Source of the DNA: Roseicitreum antarcticum
Lineage (GTDB): Bacteria; Pseudomonadota; Alphaproteobacteria; Rhodobacterales; Rhodobacteraceae
DNA length: 64,000 nucleotides
Assembly (NCBI RefSeq): GCF_014681765.1
Contig: NZ_CP061498.1
Coordinates: 2,617,501 to 2,681,500 of the forward strand
Direction of reading: 5' to 3'
Shown: positions 9,355-19,219 of the stretch, piece by piece
Layout of the letters: each line of letters opens with the position of its first letter
How positions within the stretch are numbered: position 1 is the first letter of the stretch
Notes under the pieces: generated by a model
Databases searched by the model: none
Told to the model about the DNA's origin: nothing
Seen by the model: the letters and a program-made list of their open reading frames with translations, nothing else
Program-made: the position numbers and the translations under genes

Positions 9355-9420
9355 GCGGCGGAGTCCGAAAGCGCCTGCGGCGGAATCTGAAAGCGCCTGC
9401 GGCGGAGTCCGAAAGCGCCT
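9355..9420. repeat. 22-bp tandem repeat, three units
   Basis: Unit 1 (9355–9376) and unit 3 (9399–9420) are identical: GCGGCGGAGTCC followed by GAAAGCGCCT. Unit 2 (9377–9398) differs at two positions (AATCT in place of AGTCC). Units are contiguous without spacers, so this is a tandem repeat and not a CRISPR. A further GCGGCGGGCGG follows directly. Confidence 0.9.
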
Positions 9421-9436
9421 GCGGCGGGCGGGCGGC

Positions 9437-9463
9437 GGCACCCGCGCCTGCGGCCCGGGTGCC
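9437..9463. other. GC-rich inverted repeat
   Basis: GGCACCCG pairs with CGGGTGCC around an 11-nt loop that itself contains GCCTGCGG. There is no T-run on either side, so it is not a standard terminator. It directly follows the 22-bp repeats and may be part of a repetitive extragenic element. Confidence 0.6.
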
Positions 9464-9757
9464 GCAAGCGCTTCGCCGGGCGGGATCATTACTTTGGGGA
9501 TGAGTTGCTTGGCGTGGGTGCTGAAGACCCGAGGGTGCATGCTTTCCCTGCGGGAAACGCGCCTGCGGCGGGCGGGGGCCTGTGGCGTGGGGCGGTTGCG
9601 GGAACATACCGGGGCGCGTGTGGTGGTGGCGGGTTTTGTGGGGGGGAGGGGGCGTTGGTCAGCCGTGGGTTCTGGCGTGGGCCGTCGCTGCAATCGCGCC
9701 TTTGGCAGCGGGTATGGGGGCGTACCAAGACGTCAAGGCGCCTGCGGCGAGCGGGGG

Positions 9758-9784
9758 GGGCGCCCTGGCTTTGCCAGGGCGCCC
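9758..9784 (-). terminator. Probable ahcY terminator hairpin (no U-tract)
   Basis: A perfect 12-bp stem (GGGCGCCCTGGC / GCCAGGGCGCCC) with a 3-nt loop starts about 18 nt after the ahcY stop. On the ahcY transcript it is followed by a run of C rather than U. It is probably a termination or 3'-protection hairpin, although intrinsic termination would be weak. Confidence 0.55.
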
Positions 9785-9802
9785 GTCGCGTTGCGGCGTG
9801 AC

Positions 9803-11203
9803 TTAGTAGCGGTAGTGTTCCGGCTTGAACGGACCGTCGGCGCCGACGCCGATATAGGCGGCTTGCTCGGCGTTGAGCTGGGTCAGTTTCACGCCGATCC
9901 GGTCCAGATGCAGGCGGGCGACTTTTTCATCCAGATGTTTGGGCAGGATGTAGACGCCGGGCTGGTATTCATCGCCCTTGGTCCACAGCTCGATCTGCGC
10001 GAGCACCTGGTTGGTGAAGCTGGCCGACATCACGAAGGACGGGTGGCCGGTTGCGTTGCCGAGGTTCAGCAGACGCCCTTGCGACAGCAGGATCATGCGA
10101 TTGCCCGAGGGCATCTCGATCATGTCCACCTGGTCCTTGATGTTGGTCCATTTGTGGTTTTTCAGCGCGGCGACCTGAATTTCATTGTCGAAATGGCCGA
10201 TATTGCCGACGATGGCCATATCCTTCATCTCGCGCATGTGGTCCAGCCGGATCACGTCCTTGTTGCCGGTGGTGGTGATGAAGATATCGGCGGTCTTGAC
10301 CACGTCTTCCAGCAGCACGACTTCGAACCCGTCCATGGCGGCCTGCAGCGCGCAGATCGGATCGACCTCGGTCACTTTGACGCGGGCGCCGGCGCCCTGA
10401 AGGCTGGCGGCCGAGCCTTTGCCCACATCGCCATAGCCGCACACCACGGCGACCTTGCCTGCCATCATGGTGTCGGTGGCACGGCGGATGCCGTCGACCA
10501 GCGATTCCTTGCAGCCGTATTTGTTGTCGAATTTCGACTTGGTGACGCTGTCGTTGACGTTGATCGCGGGGAAGGGCAGTTGGCCTGCCTTGTGCAGCTC
10601 ATAAAGGCGGTGCACGCCGGTGGTGGTTTCTTCCGACACGCCCTTGATCGCGGCGCGCTGCCTGGTGAACCAGCCGGGGCTGGCGGCCAGGCGGCTTTTG
10701 ATCTGGGCGAAGAGGTATTCTTCTTCCTCGGACTGGGGCACTTCGATCAGGCCGGTTTCGCCGGCCTCGACCCGTGCGCCGATCAAGATGTACATGGTGG
10801 CGTCGCCGCCATCATCGAGGATCATGTTGCAGGTGCCGCCTTCGCCGCCGAACTGGAAGATCTTGTCGGTATAGGCCCAGTAATCCTCCAGGGTTTCGCC
10901 CTTGATCGCGAAGACGGGCGTGCCGCCTTCGGCAATCGCTGCTGCGGCATGGTCCTGGGTGGAATAGATGTTGCACGAGGCCCAGCGGACATCGGCGCCA
11001 AGCGCGTTCAGCGTCTCGATCAGCACGGCGGTCTGGATCGTCATGTGCAGGCTGCCCGCGATGCGCGCGCCTTTCAGCGGTTGGGCGGCGCCGAATTCTT
11101 CGCGCAGGGCCATCAGGCCGGGCATTTCGGTTTCGGCAATGTCCAGTTCCTTGCGGCCATAGGCGGCAAGCGAGATGTCCTTGATGATATAGTCCTGCGG
11201 CAT
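9803..11203 (-). CDS. ahcY: S-adenosylhomocysteinase
   Basis: Splits S-adenosylhomocysteine to adenosine and homocysteine with tightly bound NAD+, clearing the inhibitor made by SAM-dependent methyltransferases. The 466-residue cytosolic protein has the NAD-binding GYGDVGKG, the substrate region of the '[11 protein letters not shown]' type at the N-terminus, and the conserved C-terminus ending HYRY. The ATG at 11203 has AAGGAG eight bases ahead. A 94-nt leader with two hairpins separates it from the upstream transporter gene. Confidence 0.97.
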   Translation of the reverse strand: MPQDYIIKDISLAAYGRKELDIAETEMPGLMALREEFGAAQPLKGARIAGSLHMTIQTAVLIETLNALGADVRWASCNIYSTQDHAAAAIAEGGTPVFAIKGETLEDYWAYTDKIFQFGGEGGTCNMILDDGGDATMYILIGARVEAGETGLIEVPQSEEEEYLFAQIKSRLAASPGWFTRQRAAIKGVSEETTTGVHRLYELHKAGQLPFPAINVNDSVTKSKFDNKYGCKESLVDGIRRATDTMMAGKVAVVCGYGDVGKGSAASLQGAGARVKVTEVDPICALQAAMDGFEVVLLEDVVKTADIFITTTGNKDVIRLDHMREMKDMAIVGNIGHFDNEIQVAALKNHKWTNIKDQVDMIEMPSGNRMILLSQGRLLNLGNATGHPSFVMSASFTNQVLAQIELWTKGDEYQPGVYILPKHLDEKVARLHLDRIGVKLTQLNAEQAAYIGVGADGPFKPEHYRY

Positions 11204-11222
11204 CGGGCCGGGCTCCTTGAAT

Positions 11223-11274
11223 GTGCTATGCAGAGGCGGACATAGCACCGGAACCCCTGCACGACAATGCAGGG
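11223..11274 (-). promoter_or_regulatory. Structured ahcY leader: two hairpins
   Basis: On the transcript the first hairpin is CCCTGCA-6 nt-TGCAGGG (11255–11274). The second is GTGCTATG-10 nt-CATAGCAC (11223–11248), ending 5 nt before the AAGGAG site. The first may be the end of the upstream MFS transcript. The second is placed to affect ribosome access. It does not match the SAH or SAM/SAH riboswitch consensus as I remember it. Confidence 0.4.
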
Positions 11275-11297
11275 CGGGGCACAGACATGGGAATTGG

Positions 11298-12542
11298 TCA
11301 GCGCGGATTAACCGACATGCGTGGCAGGAAGGCGGTCAGGAGGCCCAGCAGCGGCAGAAAGGCGCAGATCTGGTAGACGAAGGCGATGCCGCGCGCATCG
11401 GCAACCATGCCCAGAACGGCCGCTGCGATCCCACCGATCCCGAAGGCGAAGCCGAAGAAAATGCCCGCGATCATGCCCACCCGCCCCGGCACGAGTTCTT
11501 GCGCGAAGACCACGATTGCCGGGAAGGCCGACGCCATGACAACCCCGATGATGACCGACAGGACCCCGGTCCAGAACAGATCGGCATAGGGCAGCAGCAA
11601 GGTGAAGGGCAGCACGCCCAGGATGCTGACCCAGATGACGGTCAGCGTGCCGATCCGGTCGCCGATGGGCCCACCGATGACGGTTCCTGCCGCGAAGGCG
11701 CCAAGGAACAGGAACAGCATCAACTGGCTTTGCTGCGTGCTCAGGCCAAAACGTTCGATCGTGTAGAAGGTGTAATAGCTGGAGATGCTGGCGGTGTAGA
11801 TGTTCTTGCTGAACACCAGAAGCGCGAGCACGATAATGGCCAGCACCACCCGCCGTCGGGAAAAGCGCAGCGCGGTGCTGGCCGCCGGCCGCCCCTTGTT
11901 GGCGCGCTGATAGCGGCTGTACCAGCGCCCGACCAGCGACAGGATCAGCATGCCGGTCAGCGCCGCGACCGAGAACCACGCCAGCGACGGCCGCCCCATC
12001 GGCACCACGACGAAAGCGGCCATCAGCGGGCCGATGGCGGTGCCGAAATTGCCGCCGACCTGAAACAGCGATTGCGCCGTGCCATAGCGCCCGCCCGATG
12101 CCATGCGGGCCACGCGCGATGCCTCGGGGTGGAAGATCGCCGAGCCGATGCCGATCAGCGCCGCGCCCGCCAGCAACGCCGGGTAGCTTTCGGCGCGGGC
12201 CAGAAGGACCAGCCCCAGCAGCGTCGAGCTCATGCCCACCGGCAGCGAATAGGGCAGCGGACGCTTGTCGGTGTAAAGCCCGACAAGCGGTTGCAGCAGC
12301 GACGCCGTGACCTGAAACGAAAAGGTCAGCAGCCCGATCTGGCCGAAGCTGAGCGCGAATTCCTGTTGCAGCAGCGGATAAATTGCCGCCAGCAGGGATT
12401 GCATGACATCGTTAATCAAATGGCAAAGACTTACCGCGAGAATAACCAAGTAACTGGTTTTTAATACGGGCGGTTGTGCGCCGGTGGGGGACGGGGTGTG
12501 TCCTTGATCGGTCAGGGCGGACATTGGGCGCTCCATCATCAT
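11298..12542 (-). CDS. MFS transporter, fosmidomycin-resistance (Fsr)-like
   Basis: A 414-residue inner-membrane transporter with about 12 hydrophobic segments. The signatures IFHPEASR and [16 protein letters not shown] are characteristic of the Fsr branch of drug exporters, so efflux of fosmidomycin-like or other small compounds is the best guess. Several ATGs lie at the N-terminus; the ATG seven codons in (12524) is an alternative start. It is divergent from tamA, and the 275-bp shared spacer contains the AT-rich sequence TTTAACGTGTTAAC. Confidence 0.85.
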   Translation of the reverse strand: MMMERPMSALTDQGHTPSPTGAQPPVLKTSYLVILAVSLCHLINDVMQSLLAAIYPLLQQEFALSFGQIGLLTFSFQVTASLLQPLVGLYTDKRPLPYSLPVGMSSTLLGLVLLARAESYPALLAGAALIGIGSAIFHPEASRVARMASGGRYGTAQSLFQVGGNFGTAIGPLMAAFVVVPMGRPSLAWFSVAALTGMLILSLVGRWYSRYQRANKGRPAASTALRFSRRRVVLAIIVLALLVFSKNIYTASISSYYTFYTIERFGLSTQQSQLMLFLFLGAFAAGTVIGGPIGDRIGTLTVIWVSILGVLPFTLLLPYADLFWTGVLSVIIGVVMASAFPAIVVFAQELVPGRVGMIAGIFFGFAFGIGGIAAAVLGMVADARGIAFVYQICAFLPLLGLLTAFLPRMSVNPR

Positions 12543-12817
12543 CAGCGGTCGGCGGCGGTGCCATTGGGTTCTGGCGTGGGGCCGTTGCCGGGCAATGCGG
12601 GTAGGGGTTTATGCAAAATTGGTTTAACGTGTTAACTGCCCCGCGGTGCAGACAAAAGTCAAGAGGGCGGCTGCGGTCCGGCCTGACGCCGTTGGACCGG
12701 GAAAAGTGGCGCCAGGCGCCCGGTTTCTGGCGTGATACCGCCGGGCATTGTCAATTCCGCGTCAGGACAGAGGGGAACTGCATTGTGACCGATGCCGGAT
12801 CGTGCCACACAATCCTT

Positions 12818-14668
12818 ATGAAGTTAACTTTGCCTCTGTCCCGTCGGACCTTGCCGGGTTTTCATGGTCACCTTTGCACCCGGCTTGCCGGGGCGACGGG
12901 CGTGATGCTGTGCGTGGGGCTGATGCCCGCGCAAGCGATGGACAGCCTGACCATCACCGTCCCCGACGCGCCTGAGGCTGTCACCGAAGCCGTGCGCGGC
13001 GCTTCGCTGCTGGCAGCGGCAGAACGGGATGGGCTGCGCGACCCGCTGGAAATTTTCTCGGTCGCGCGCGCGGAATATGGCCGACTGATCGGCGTGATGT
13101 ATGCGCGTGGCTATTATTCGCCAGTCATCAGCGTGCGGCTGGACGGGCGGGAGGCCGCAGACATGTCCCCGCTGTCGCCGCCGCCCAGCGTCAGCGCGGT
13201 CACGGTGCAGATCACGCCGGGGCCGGTCTTCACCTTTGGGCAGGCGGACATCGGCCCGCTGGCCCCCGGCACCACGCCGGCGGGCAATGAATTCGTCTCT
13301 GGCGCGCCGGCGCGCAGCACCGTGGTGCGCGATGCCGCGCAGGCCGCGGTGTCCGATTGGCGCGACATCGGCCATGCCAAGGCCGAGCCGACCGGGCAGG
13401 ACATCACCGCCGACCATGCGCGCGCGCGTCTGGATGTGGATGTGCGCATCACCCCCGGGCCGCGCCTGAATTTCGGCGCGCTGATCCCCGACGGGCAGGA
13501 GCGCACGCGCCCCGCCCGGATCGTCGAGATCGCGGGCCTGCCCAGTGGCGCGGTCTTTGCGCCCGCCGATCTGGACCGCGCCGCAGAACGGTTGCGCCGC
13601 ACGGGGACTTTCGCCTCGGTTGCGCTGCGCGAGGCGGAAACCCCGAATCCCGATGGCTCGCTGGACATCAATGCCACGCTGGTAGAGGCGCAGCCGCGTC
13701 GCATCGGTGCGGGGGCCGAGATCGACAGCGTGGATGGCGTGCGCCTGTCGGCCTTCTGGCTGCACCGCAACCTTCTGGGCGGGGCCGAGCGGTTCCGGGT
13801 CGAGGGCGAAGTTGGCGGGATCGGTGCACAGGTTGGCGGGCTGGATTACCGGCTGGGGCTGGATTTCTCGCGGCCCGCGACCTTCACGCCCGACACCTCG
13901 CTGACCTTTGGTGCGGTGCTGGAAAGCGTGGACGAACGTAATTATGAGGCCGAACGCGCGTCGGTGCAGGCGGGGTTGAGCCATATCTTTTCGGAAAACC
14001 TTACAGGCACCGCCGGGCTGTCCTATCAGTATGAGCGGGCGCGTTTCGGGCCAAACCGCGCGACGCGGCGGAATTTCGCGACCATCGCCCTGCCGGTTAC
14101 CGCCGAATGGGACCGGCGCGACGATGCGCAGGACCCGACAAGCGGGTTTTTCGTGTCCGGCGGGGTCACGCCCTATATCGGTCTGCAAGGCACCGATTCC
14201 GGTGTTCAGACCAAACTGGACGCGCGCAGCTATGTGGCGTTTGGCGCCGACCAGCGGTTCGTACTGGCGGGACGGGCGCAGATCGGCGCGGTCTTCGGGG
14301 CCGATCTGGCAGCGACGCCGCGCGGCTATCTGTTCCATTCGGGGGGCGGCGGCACGGTGCGCGGGCAACCGTTCGAATCGCTGGGCGTCACCTCTGGCGG
14401 TGTAACGTCGGGCGGGCAGGGCTTTGCGGCGTTGTCGGCGGAAATGCGCGCCGGGATCACCGAGACCATCGGCGTCGTGGCGTTTGCAGATGCGGGCTAT
14501 GTCAGCGAAAACGCCCTGGGCGGGACGTCTGACTGGCATGCGGGCGCGGGGCTGGGCCTGCGCTACAAGACCAGCATCGGCCCGATCCGGCTGGACCTGG
14601 GCATGCCGGTGCGCGGTGCGACCGGCGACGGGCTACAGGTTTACATTGGTATCGGGCAGGCGTTTTGA
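12818..14668 (+). CDS. tamA: Autotransporter assembly factor TamA (Omp85 family)
   Basis: A 616-residue outer-membrane protein with a signal peptide ending in MPAQAMD, periplasmic POTRA-like domains and a C-terminal 16-strand barrel of the Omp85 type. Features include FWLHRNLLGGAERF, the barrel motif LFHSGGGGTVRGQPF (the conserved V-R-G loop) and a terminal strand ending in F. With TamB it bridges inner and outer membranes and helps insert outer-membrane proteins or move phospholipids. The ATG at 12818 gives the signal peptide; the upstream open frame is unrelated. The stop overlaps the tamB start by one base (TGATG). Confidence 0.92.
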   Translation: MKLTLPLSRRTLPGFHGHLCTRLAGATGVMLCVGLMPAQAMDSLTITVPDAPEAVTEAVRGASLLAAAERDGLRDPLEIFSVARAEYGRLIGVMYARGYYSPVISVRLDGREAADMSPLSPPPSVSAVTVQITPGPVFTFGQADIGPLAPGTTPAGNEFVSGAPARSTVVRDAAQAAVSDWRDIGHAKAEPTGQDITADHARARLDVDVRITPGPRLNFGALIPDGQERTRPARIVEIAGLPSGAVFAPADLDRAAERLRRTGTFASVALREAETPNPDGSLDINATLVEAQPRRIGAGAEIDSVDGVRLSAFWLHRNLLGGAERFRVEGEVGGIGAQVGGLDYRLGLDFSRPATFTPDTSLTFGAVLESVDERNYEAERASVQAGLSHIFSENLTGTAGLSYQYERARFGPNRATRRNFATIALPVTAEWDRRDDAQDPTSGFFVSGGVTPYIGLQGTDSGVQTKLDARSYVAFGADQRFVLAGRAQIGAVFGADLAATPRGYLFHSGGGGTVRGQPFESLGVTSGGVTSGGQGFAALSAEMRAGITETIGVVAFADAGYVSENALGGTSDWHAGAGLGLRYKTSIGPIRLDLGMPVRGATGDGLQVYIGIGQAF

Positions 14669-17600
14669 TGCGGTTTCTGAAGGTTCTATGGCTGAGTATG
14701 GTGATGTTCGCGGCAGCATCGCTGCCCGCTTCCGCCCAGAGCGACGAAGGGGGCGATGTCGGCTTCATCGCGTCCTTCCTGCAAGACAACCTGTCGGATG
14801 CCGGGCGCGACGTGCGCATCCGGGGCTTTGCCGGGGCGATTTCTTCGCGCGCCACGATCGAGGAGATGACGATTGCCGATGATGACGGGATCTGGCTGAC
14901 CCTGCGCGATGTGGCGTTGCAGTGGAACCGCTCGGCCCTGCTGCGCGGCCGGATCGACATTGGCGAATTGACCGCCGGGGAAGTCATCGTGGCCCGCCCG
15001 CCCGCAACCGCCGATGCGCCGCCCTCCGCCGAGGCGCGCGTGCCATTCGCGCTGCCGGACCTGCCGGTGTCGCTGGACATCGGGCAGTTGTCGGTGGGCC
15101 GTCTGGAACTGGCAGAACCCGTGCTGGGCTTCGCGGTCGAAATGCGCATCAACGGCAGCGCCAGCCTTGAAGGGGGCGAGGGGCTGGCGCAATTGTCGAT
15201 CAACCGCATCGACGGTCCGCGCGGCGCGATCGAATTGCGCGGCGGTTTCTCGAACGAGACGCGGGTGCTGGACCTCAACCTCAGCGTGGCCGAGGGGCCG
15301 GACGGCATTGCCGCCACGCTGCTGGGCATCCCCGACCGCCCGTCAGTGGAGCTGTCGGTAGAGGGGCAGGGTCCGATTGACGATTTTGCGGCAGACATCG
15401 CGCTGGGCACCGACGGACAGGACCGGGTGACGGGGCAGGTGGCCTTTGTGGCGACCGAGGGCGACGCCGGCGCGCAGCGCTTTTCGGTGGATATCGCGGG
15501 GGATCTGCGGCCCTTGATGGTCAGCGAATACCACGATTTCTTCGGCGACCGCAGCCGCGTCGCAGCCACGGGCGCGCGGCTGGCGAATGGTCGGCTGGAC
15601 CTGTCCGAACTGACCGTGGCGACACGGATGGTGCAGCTTTCGGGCCGCGCCAGCATCGACCCCGACGGCCTCCCGGACCTGATCGACCTGCGCGGCACGC
15701 TGGCCAGTGAGGATGGCAGCCCGGTCCTGCTGCCCGTGCCCGGCGCACAGGTCACCGTGGGGCGTGCGGGCCTCGTGGTCGAGTTTGATGCCGTGGAAAG
15801 CCCCGACTGGGTGCTGGATTTCGACATCGCCGACCTGAACCACCCCGCGATGCAGATCGACCGGCTGGTTCTGTCGGGGATTGGCCAGATCAGCCGCGCG
15901 GGCGACGGCTCCGGGCGCGACGTGGTGGATGCGGTGCTGGATTATTCCGCCACCGGCCTGTCGCCGACCGATCCCGCGCTGGCCGAGGCGCTGGGCGCGG
16001 CGATTGACGGTAGCGCCAGCTTTATCTGGCGCGATGGCGACGCGCTGGACCTGCCCGGTTTCGTGCTGGAAGGGTCTGATTTCCGCGTGTCCGGCCAGGG
16101 CGCGCTGGCAGATGGCGATTTCGATGGCGCGTTCGAGCTGGACCTGACCGATCTCACCCGGTTCTCGGGGCTGGCCGGGCGTCCGCTGGGCGGCGCGCTG
16201 ACCGGCGATGTGACAGGCAGCGTCACGCCGCTGACCGGCGGTTTCGACCTGGAGGCGACGGTCGTGGGGCAAAGCCTGCGCGCCGGTATCGAGGAAGTCG
16301 ACAACCTGCTGTCGGGCGAAAGCCAGATTTTCGCATCGGTCCGGCGTGGCGAAGACGGGATCTCGCTGCGCAACTTTACCGCCGAGGCGCGGACGCTGCG
16401 CGCCGATGCGGCGGGCACCATCCGCACCGATGATATTGCGCTGGATGCCACGGTCCGGCTCTCGGATGCGTCTGTGCTGGGCGATGCCTATGGCGGCTCG
16501 GTGCAGGCCGATGCCGCAATCCGCAGTCTTGACGGCCGCGATACCGTGACCTTCACCGCCGAAGCGGTGGATTTGTCGGTGGGGCAGGCCGAGTTGGACC
16601 GCGCCTTGCTTGGCGTCACGACGGTCGAGGCCGAAGTGGTGCGCGAGGGCGATCTGATTACGCTTAACAATGCCATAATCCGTGGCGGTGCGGTGCAGGC
16701 CGATGCGTCGGGCACCATCCGCCCGGGCGATATTGCGCTGGATGCCGCCGTCCGTATGCCGGATCTGTCGGTGCTGGGTCCGGCCTATGGCGGCGCGGTG
16801 CGGGCGGATGTGCAGATCGCCCAGACCGCCGGCACGGACACACTGACCCTGACGGCAGAGGCGCGCGATGTGACCATCGGCCAGCCCGATCTGGACCGCG
16901 CCCTGAGCGGCGTGGCCACGGTGCGCGCCGATGTGACACGCCGCGATGGGGTGGTATCGGTCGAGCGGCTGACGGTGAACAACCCCTTGCTCGATGCCTC
17001 AGGCACAGGGCGTCTGGCCCCCGACGGGGCGCTTTCCGGCGCGTTGGATTTCAGCGTCACCGATCTGGCCCGGGTTCGCCCCGGGTTCGGCGGCACGATC
17101 GCAGGCGCGGTCGAGGTAAACGGCGACGGCACCACGAACCGTGTCGGGCTGGAAGTCACGGCGCAGTCCCTGCGCGTCGGGCAGGCGCAGGCCAACAGCC
17201 TGCTGGCCGGGGAATCGCGCCTGACCGTTGACGCGGTGCAGACCGGCGAGCGCATTCGGGTTGAAAGCGCCAACCTGAGCAATCCGCAACTGTCCCTGCG
17301 CACCACGGCCAGCATCGAGGGCGCGGTGCGTCGGCTGACGGTGGATGGCCAGATCAATTCCATGGCGCTGATTGTGCCCGGCTTTGCGGGCGCGCTGCGC
17401 CTGTCGGGCGACATCGAAGACACCGCGGCGGGCTATCTGGTAGACCTTGACGCGCAGGGCCCCGGTGGCATCGACATGGCGCTGGACGGGCAGGTCAGCC
17501 GCGACTTGCGCGCCGATCTGCGCATCAGCGGTGTGGCCGATCTGTCGGTCGCCAACCCGTTTCTGGAACCAAATGTGCTGCGCGGCCCGGTGCGGATCGA

Positions 17601-18801
17601 TATGGGGCTGAACGGGCCACTGGCGCTGTCATCCCTGTCCGGGGTGGCGACCGTGCAGGACGCCAGCCTGGTGCTGCCGGGCGCGCGCCAGCGGGTCGAG
17701 GATATTTCAGCGCGTGTCAGCCTTGGCGGGGCGCAGGCCGATGTGCAGCTGGACGGGCGGTTTGCGCGCGGCGGCACGCTGGGTGTCGCAGGCCAAATCG
17801 GGCTGGCGGGCGCGCGGCAGGCCGACCTGCGCGTTGCGCTGACCGAATTGCGCGTGGTCAATCCGCAGCTGTTTGAGACCGCGATTTCCGGCAATCTCAG
17901 TCTCACGGGTCCGCTGACCACCGGCCCGCGCGCGACAGGCACGCTGACCCTGACGGAAACCGAATTGCGCATCCCCAGTTCGGGCCTCGGGGGGGCGGGG
18001 TTCGTGCTGGACGGTGTGCGCCACATCAACGACCGGCCCGGCGCGCAGGTGACGCGGGAACGCGCGGGCATCTTGCGCGGCACCGCGAATGGCGGCACGC
18101 CGGTGCCGCTGTATCTGGACATCACGCTGGACGCACCGAACCGGATTTTCGTGCGCGGCCGGGGGCTGGATGCCGAGCTGGGCGGCAGCCTGCGCCTGCA
18201 AGGTACGACGCGCGATATCATCCCCTCGGGGCAGTTCGGGCTGATCCGGGGGCGGCTGGACCTTCTGGGCAACCGCTTCACGCTGAGCGAGGGGTTTGCC
18301 AACCTTCAGGGGCAGTTCGTGCCTTTCGTGCGGCTGGTCGCCACCACAGACAGCGGCGGCGTGACCACCAGCATCATCCTGGAAGGGTTGGCGACGGAAC
18401 CCGAGATCCGCTTTACCTCGGTTCCGGAACTGCCCGAGGAAGAGGTCGTGTCGCGGTTGATCTTTGGCCGGGATCTGGGGTCGCTGTCGGCGTTTCAGGC
18501 GGCGCAACTCGCCTCGGCTTTGGCGACGCTGTCGGGCCGGTCCAGCGGCGGCCTGTTGAGCAACCTGCGCGACAGCTTCGGGCTGGACGATCTGGACGTA
18601 ACCACCGACAGCGACGGTACCGCCGCGCTGCGGGCGGGGCGCTATATCACCGAAAACATCTATACGGATGTGGTGGTGGATTCGCAGGGTGGCAGCGAGG
18701 TCAGCGTGAATCTGGACCTGACGTCGGACATCACCGTCCGCGCGCGCACTGCTGGTGACGGCAAATCAGGGCTGGGCGTGTTTTTCGAGCGGGATTACTG
18801 A
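14668..18801 (+). CDS. tamB: Translocation/assembly module protein TamB
   Basis: A very large (1377 residues) envelope protein with an N-terminal anchor or signal (VLWLSMVMFAAASLPASA). A long series of beta-rich repeats follows, and the DUF490/TamB domain lies in the last 350 residues, ending VFFERDY. It belongs to the AsmA-like lipid-transfer family and is thought to form a groove across the periplasm that works with TamA. The region at about 540–760 holds near-repeats (e.g. ASGTIRPGDIALDAAVR and AAGTIRTDDIALDATVR), so it probably grew by internal duplication. Translation is coupled to tamA. Confidence 0.93.
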   Translation: MRFLKVLWLSMVMFAAASLPASAQSDEGGDVGFIASFLQDNLSDAGRDVRIRGFAGAISSRATIEEMTIADDDGIWLTLRDVALQWNRSALLRGRIDIGELTAGEVIVARPPATADAPPSAEARVPFALPDLPVSLDIGQLSVGRLELAEPVLGFAVEMRINGSASLEGGEGLAQLSINRIDGPRGAIELRGGFSNETRVLDLNLSVAEGPDGIAATLLGIPDRPSVELSVEGQGPIDDFAADIALGTDGQDRVTGQVAFVATEGDAGAQRFSVDIAGDLRPLMVSEYHDFFGDRSRVAATGARLANGRLDLSELTVATRMVQLSGRASIDPDGLPDLIDLRGTLASEDGSPVLLPVPGAQVTVGRAGLVVEFDAVESPDWVLDFDIADLNHPAMQIDRLVLSGIGQISRAGDGSGRDVVDAVLDYSATGLSPTDPALAEALGAAIDGSASFIWRDGDALDLPGFVLEGSDFRVSGQGALADGDFDGAFELDLTDLTRFSGLAGRPLGGALTGDVTGSVTPLTGGFDLEATVVGQSLRAGIEEVDNLLSGESQIFASVRRGEDGISLRNFTAEARTLRADAAGTIRTDDIALDATVRLSDASVLGDAYGGSVQADAAIRSLDGRDTVTFTAEAVDLSVGQAELDRALLGVTTVEAEVVREGDLITLNNAIIRGGAVQADASGTIRPGDIALDAAVRMPDLSVLGPAYGGAVRADVQIAQTAGTDTLTLTAEARDVTIGQPDLDRALSGVATVRADVTRRDGVVSVERLTVNNPLLDASGTGRLAPDGALSGALDFSVTDLARVRPGFGGTIAGAVEVNGDGTTNRVGLEVTAQSLRVGQAQANSLLAGESRLTVDAVQTGERIRVESANLSNPQLSLRTTASIEGAVRRLTVDGQINSMALIVPGFAGALRLSGDIEDTAAGYLVDLDAQGPGGIDMALDGQVSRDLRADLRISGVADLSVANPFLEPNVLRGPVRIDMGLNGPLALSSLSGVATVQDASLVLPGARQRVEDISARVSLGGAQADVQLDGRFARGGTLGVAGQIGLAGARQADLRVALTELRVVNPQLFETAISGNLSLTGPLTTGPRATGTLTLTETELRIPSSGLGGAGFVLDGVRHINDRPGAQVTRERAGILRGTANGGTPVPLYLDITLDAPNRIFVRGRGLDAELGGSLRLQGTTRDIIPSGQFGLIRGRLDLLGNRFTLSEGFANLQGQFVPFVRLVATTDSGGVTTSIILEGLATEPEIRFTSVPELPEEEVVSRLIFGRDLGSLSAFQAAQLASALATLSGRSSGGLLSNLRDSFGLDDLDVTTDSDGTAALRAGRYITENIYTDVVVDSQGGSEVSVNLDLTSDITVRARTAGDGKSGLGVFFERDY

Positions 18802-19034
18802 CGGCGCAGGGCCTTTGGCGCGTGCAAATAATGGGGCGGCTATGCCTGTTCCACCTGTTCCTGCACCCCGGTGGCGCTGCGGGGGTGCCGTCTGTTCTGG
18901 GCACGCTTATCGCGCGGGGGTGGCGCGGTTGAGGGAATGCGTCTGTCGTCGCGAAGACCTGGATGGCGAGGGCCTGTGCGAGGGTCTGTGCTTGCGGCCC
19001 GGGCAGGGCCGGATGTGGCCGTGCCCCCGTCGCT

Positions 19035-19202
19035 TCAGGTCTCATCTTGCTTTGGCGCGTCGTCATATTCGTGGTTCAGGATGCGGCGCGAATCCCCCTC
19101 GGGGTCGCTGTACATCCCGCGCCGCAGCGTCCAGTAGAACGCCCCCAGTCCCAGGATGCCCAGAAACAGCGATACCGGGATCAGGATGACCAGAATTTCC
19201 AT
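19035..19202 (-). CDS. ccoS: cbb3-type oxidase maturation protein CcoS
   Basis: A 55-residue membrane protein starting MEILVILIPVSLFLGILGLG, followed by AFYWTLRRGMYSDPEGDSRR. The single membrane segment followed by W-x5-G-x-Y-x-D-x-E-G-D is the CcoS signature. It is needed for a fully cofactor-loaded cbb3 oxidase. It lies 17 nt after ccoI as the last gene of ccoGHIS. It is easily missed because of its size. Confidence 0.93.
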   Translation of the reverse strand: MEILVILIPVSLFLGILGLGAFYWTLRRGMYSDPEGDSRRILNHEYDDAPKQDET

Positions 19203-19219
19203 CTATGCCTCTTTCTGCG

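Larger units (their letters stand above)
9206..9802. other. 597-bp repeat-rich spacer between ahcY and gpmI
   Basis: No supportable gene. It contains a 15-bp repeat block next to gpmI, three 22-bp tandem units, a GC-rich hairpin at 9437–9463 and a 12-bp-stem hairpin just after ahcY. The motif GCGCCTGCGGC occurs six times between 9371 and 9748. The region should hold the ahcY terminator and the gpmI promoter, but no clear -35/-10 pair was recognised. Confidence 0.7.

Noticed and set aside
9355-9463. Possible short CRISPR array
   Set aside because: The 22-bp units are contiguous with no spacers and no cas genes are present; it is a tandem repeat.
7655-11245. A very long open frame (about 1200 codons) on the plus strand, antisense to gpmI and ahcY
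   Set aside because: It lies opposite two well-conserved genes, runs through the repeat-rich spacer and shows no family motif. High GC makes stop codons rare in such shadows.
11204-11297. SAH or SAM/SAH riboswitch upstream of ahcY
   Set aside because: The hairpins do not match the conserved cores of those classes as I remember them; kept only as an unclassified structured leader.
12543-12817. N-terminal extension of tamA from 12611
   Set aside because: The extension has no signal or POTRA similarity; the ATG at 12818 gives a signal peptide.
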